Shown: piece by piece, positions 63,821 through 64,000 of the stretch
How the letters are laid out: every line of letters begins with the position of its first letter
Numbering within the stretch: the first letter of the stretch is position 1
Assembly: GCA_002077045.2 (NCBI GenBank)
Contig: KZ111147.1
Span: forward strand, 106,700-170,699
DNA length: 64,000 nucleotides
DNA from: Rachicladosporium sp. CCFEE 5018
Taxonomy: Eukaryota; Ascomycota; Dothideomycetes; Cladosporiales; Cladosporiaceae
Reading direction: 5' to 3'
Notes under the pieces: model-generated
Seen by the model: only the letters and a program-made list of their open reading frames with translations
Database searches by the model: none
What the model was told of the DNA's origin: nothing
Position numbers and translations under genes: made by a program

Positions 63821-64000
63821 ATGGCTCTACAGTATGGACGATGCGGTGGCAGCGCTATATGGGAAAGACCATGACAAGTACAGGTACAATTGACCGCGCC
63901 GTGTGGCCTGTGCTTTGCGAATCCCATATTCAAGAACAGTACTGCAGACCTCTCTTCCGTACAAGCCTTTGGTGTAGCAAATCAAAATACTTCACCTCTT
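63821..64000. other. 3' flank of JmjC gene to window end
   Basis: Closely similar to 37393-37572. No gene seen. Confidence 0.6.

Larger units (their letters stand above)
52368..64000. repeat. Large direct duplication, unit 2 (pairs with 23012-37572)
   Basis: Begins at the gap inside the ubiquitin protease gene and continues to the window end, with gene order identical to unit 1 except for absence of the membrane glycoprotein. Divergence is uneven, with synonymous-rich islands inside near-identical stretches. Confidence 0.95.

Noticed and set aside
1..64000. Transposons, CRISPR arrays, viral insertions or AT-rich RIP blocks
   Set aside because: No terminal repeats, transposase, reverse transcriptase or integrase motifs, regularly spaced repeats or strongly AT-rich tracts were seen. 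The large repeats are gene-bearing duplications.

Overview
The window is nuclear DNA of a filamentous or yeast-like ascomycete (Pezizomycotina). Genes are intron-poor, with introns of about 48-76 nt that keep GT...AG ends and CTGAC/CTAAC branch sites. Families restricted to this group are present: CFEM, 2EXR, fungal N-terminal signalling domain, GH72-X8 and GT71. Nearly every gene in the paired regions is present twice as a close but distinct copy. That pattern fits a heterozygous, hybrid or recently genome-doubled Dothideomycete black yeast such as Hortaea werneckii. The species name is an inference; the duplication is read directly.

Two runs of exactly 100 N (13679-13778 and 52268-52367) divide the window into three contigs. 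Contig 1 (1-13678) holds the 3' part of a ubiquitin protease gene (copy A), a pseudo-caspase-like nuclear protein, a frameshifted fungal N-domain gene, a secreted Cys-rich protein, an O6-alkylguanine-DNA alkyltransferase, a MARVEL/X8 chimera, a secreted CFEM protein, and the 3' end of an MDR oxidoreductase. Contig 2 (13779-52267) starts with an inverted copy of window bases 1-8520, ending in a complete ubiquitin protease (copy B). It continues with mitochondrial ribosomal protein uL5m, a CorA Mg transporter, a NIPA Mg transporter, a frameshifted membrane glycoprotein, a SAM methyltransferase, GET4 and a JmjC protein. After these comes a single-copy stretch: two secreted paralogs around an ankyrin gene, a mucin-like protein, an MNN1-type mannosyltransferase, a 2EXR protein, an intron-containing tRNA-Gly, a DXO/Rai1 nuclease and the start of a Sis1-type Hsp40. 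Contig 3 (52368-64000) is a direct copy of bases 23012 to about 37572.

The copies differ in informative ways. Each side has lost different genes: a frameshift in the N-domain gene of copy A, an early stop in the secreted protein of copy B, a deletion in the JmjC gene of copy C, and absence of the membrane glycoprotein from copy C. Divergence is patchy: long near-identical tracts are broken by short islands dense in synonymous changes, as expected if old homeologs were partly homogenised by gene conversion.

Functional themes are magnesium transport (adjacent CorA and NIPA), protein quality control (GET4, Sis1, ubiquitin protease), DNA and RNA surveillance (MGMT, DXO/Rai1), cell wall and secretion (X8, GT71, mucin, CFEM and Cys-rich secreted proteins), and chromatin or SUMO-linked nuclear proteins (JmjC, pseudo-caspase-like protein). 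Nothing suggests a plasmid, virus, transposon or CRISPR array.
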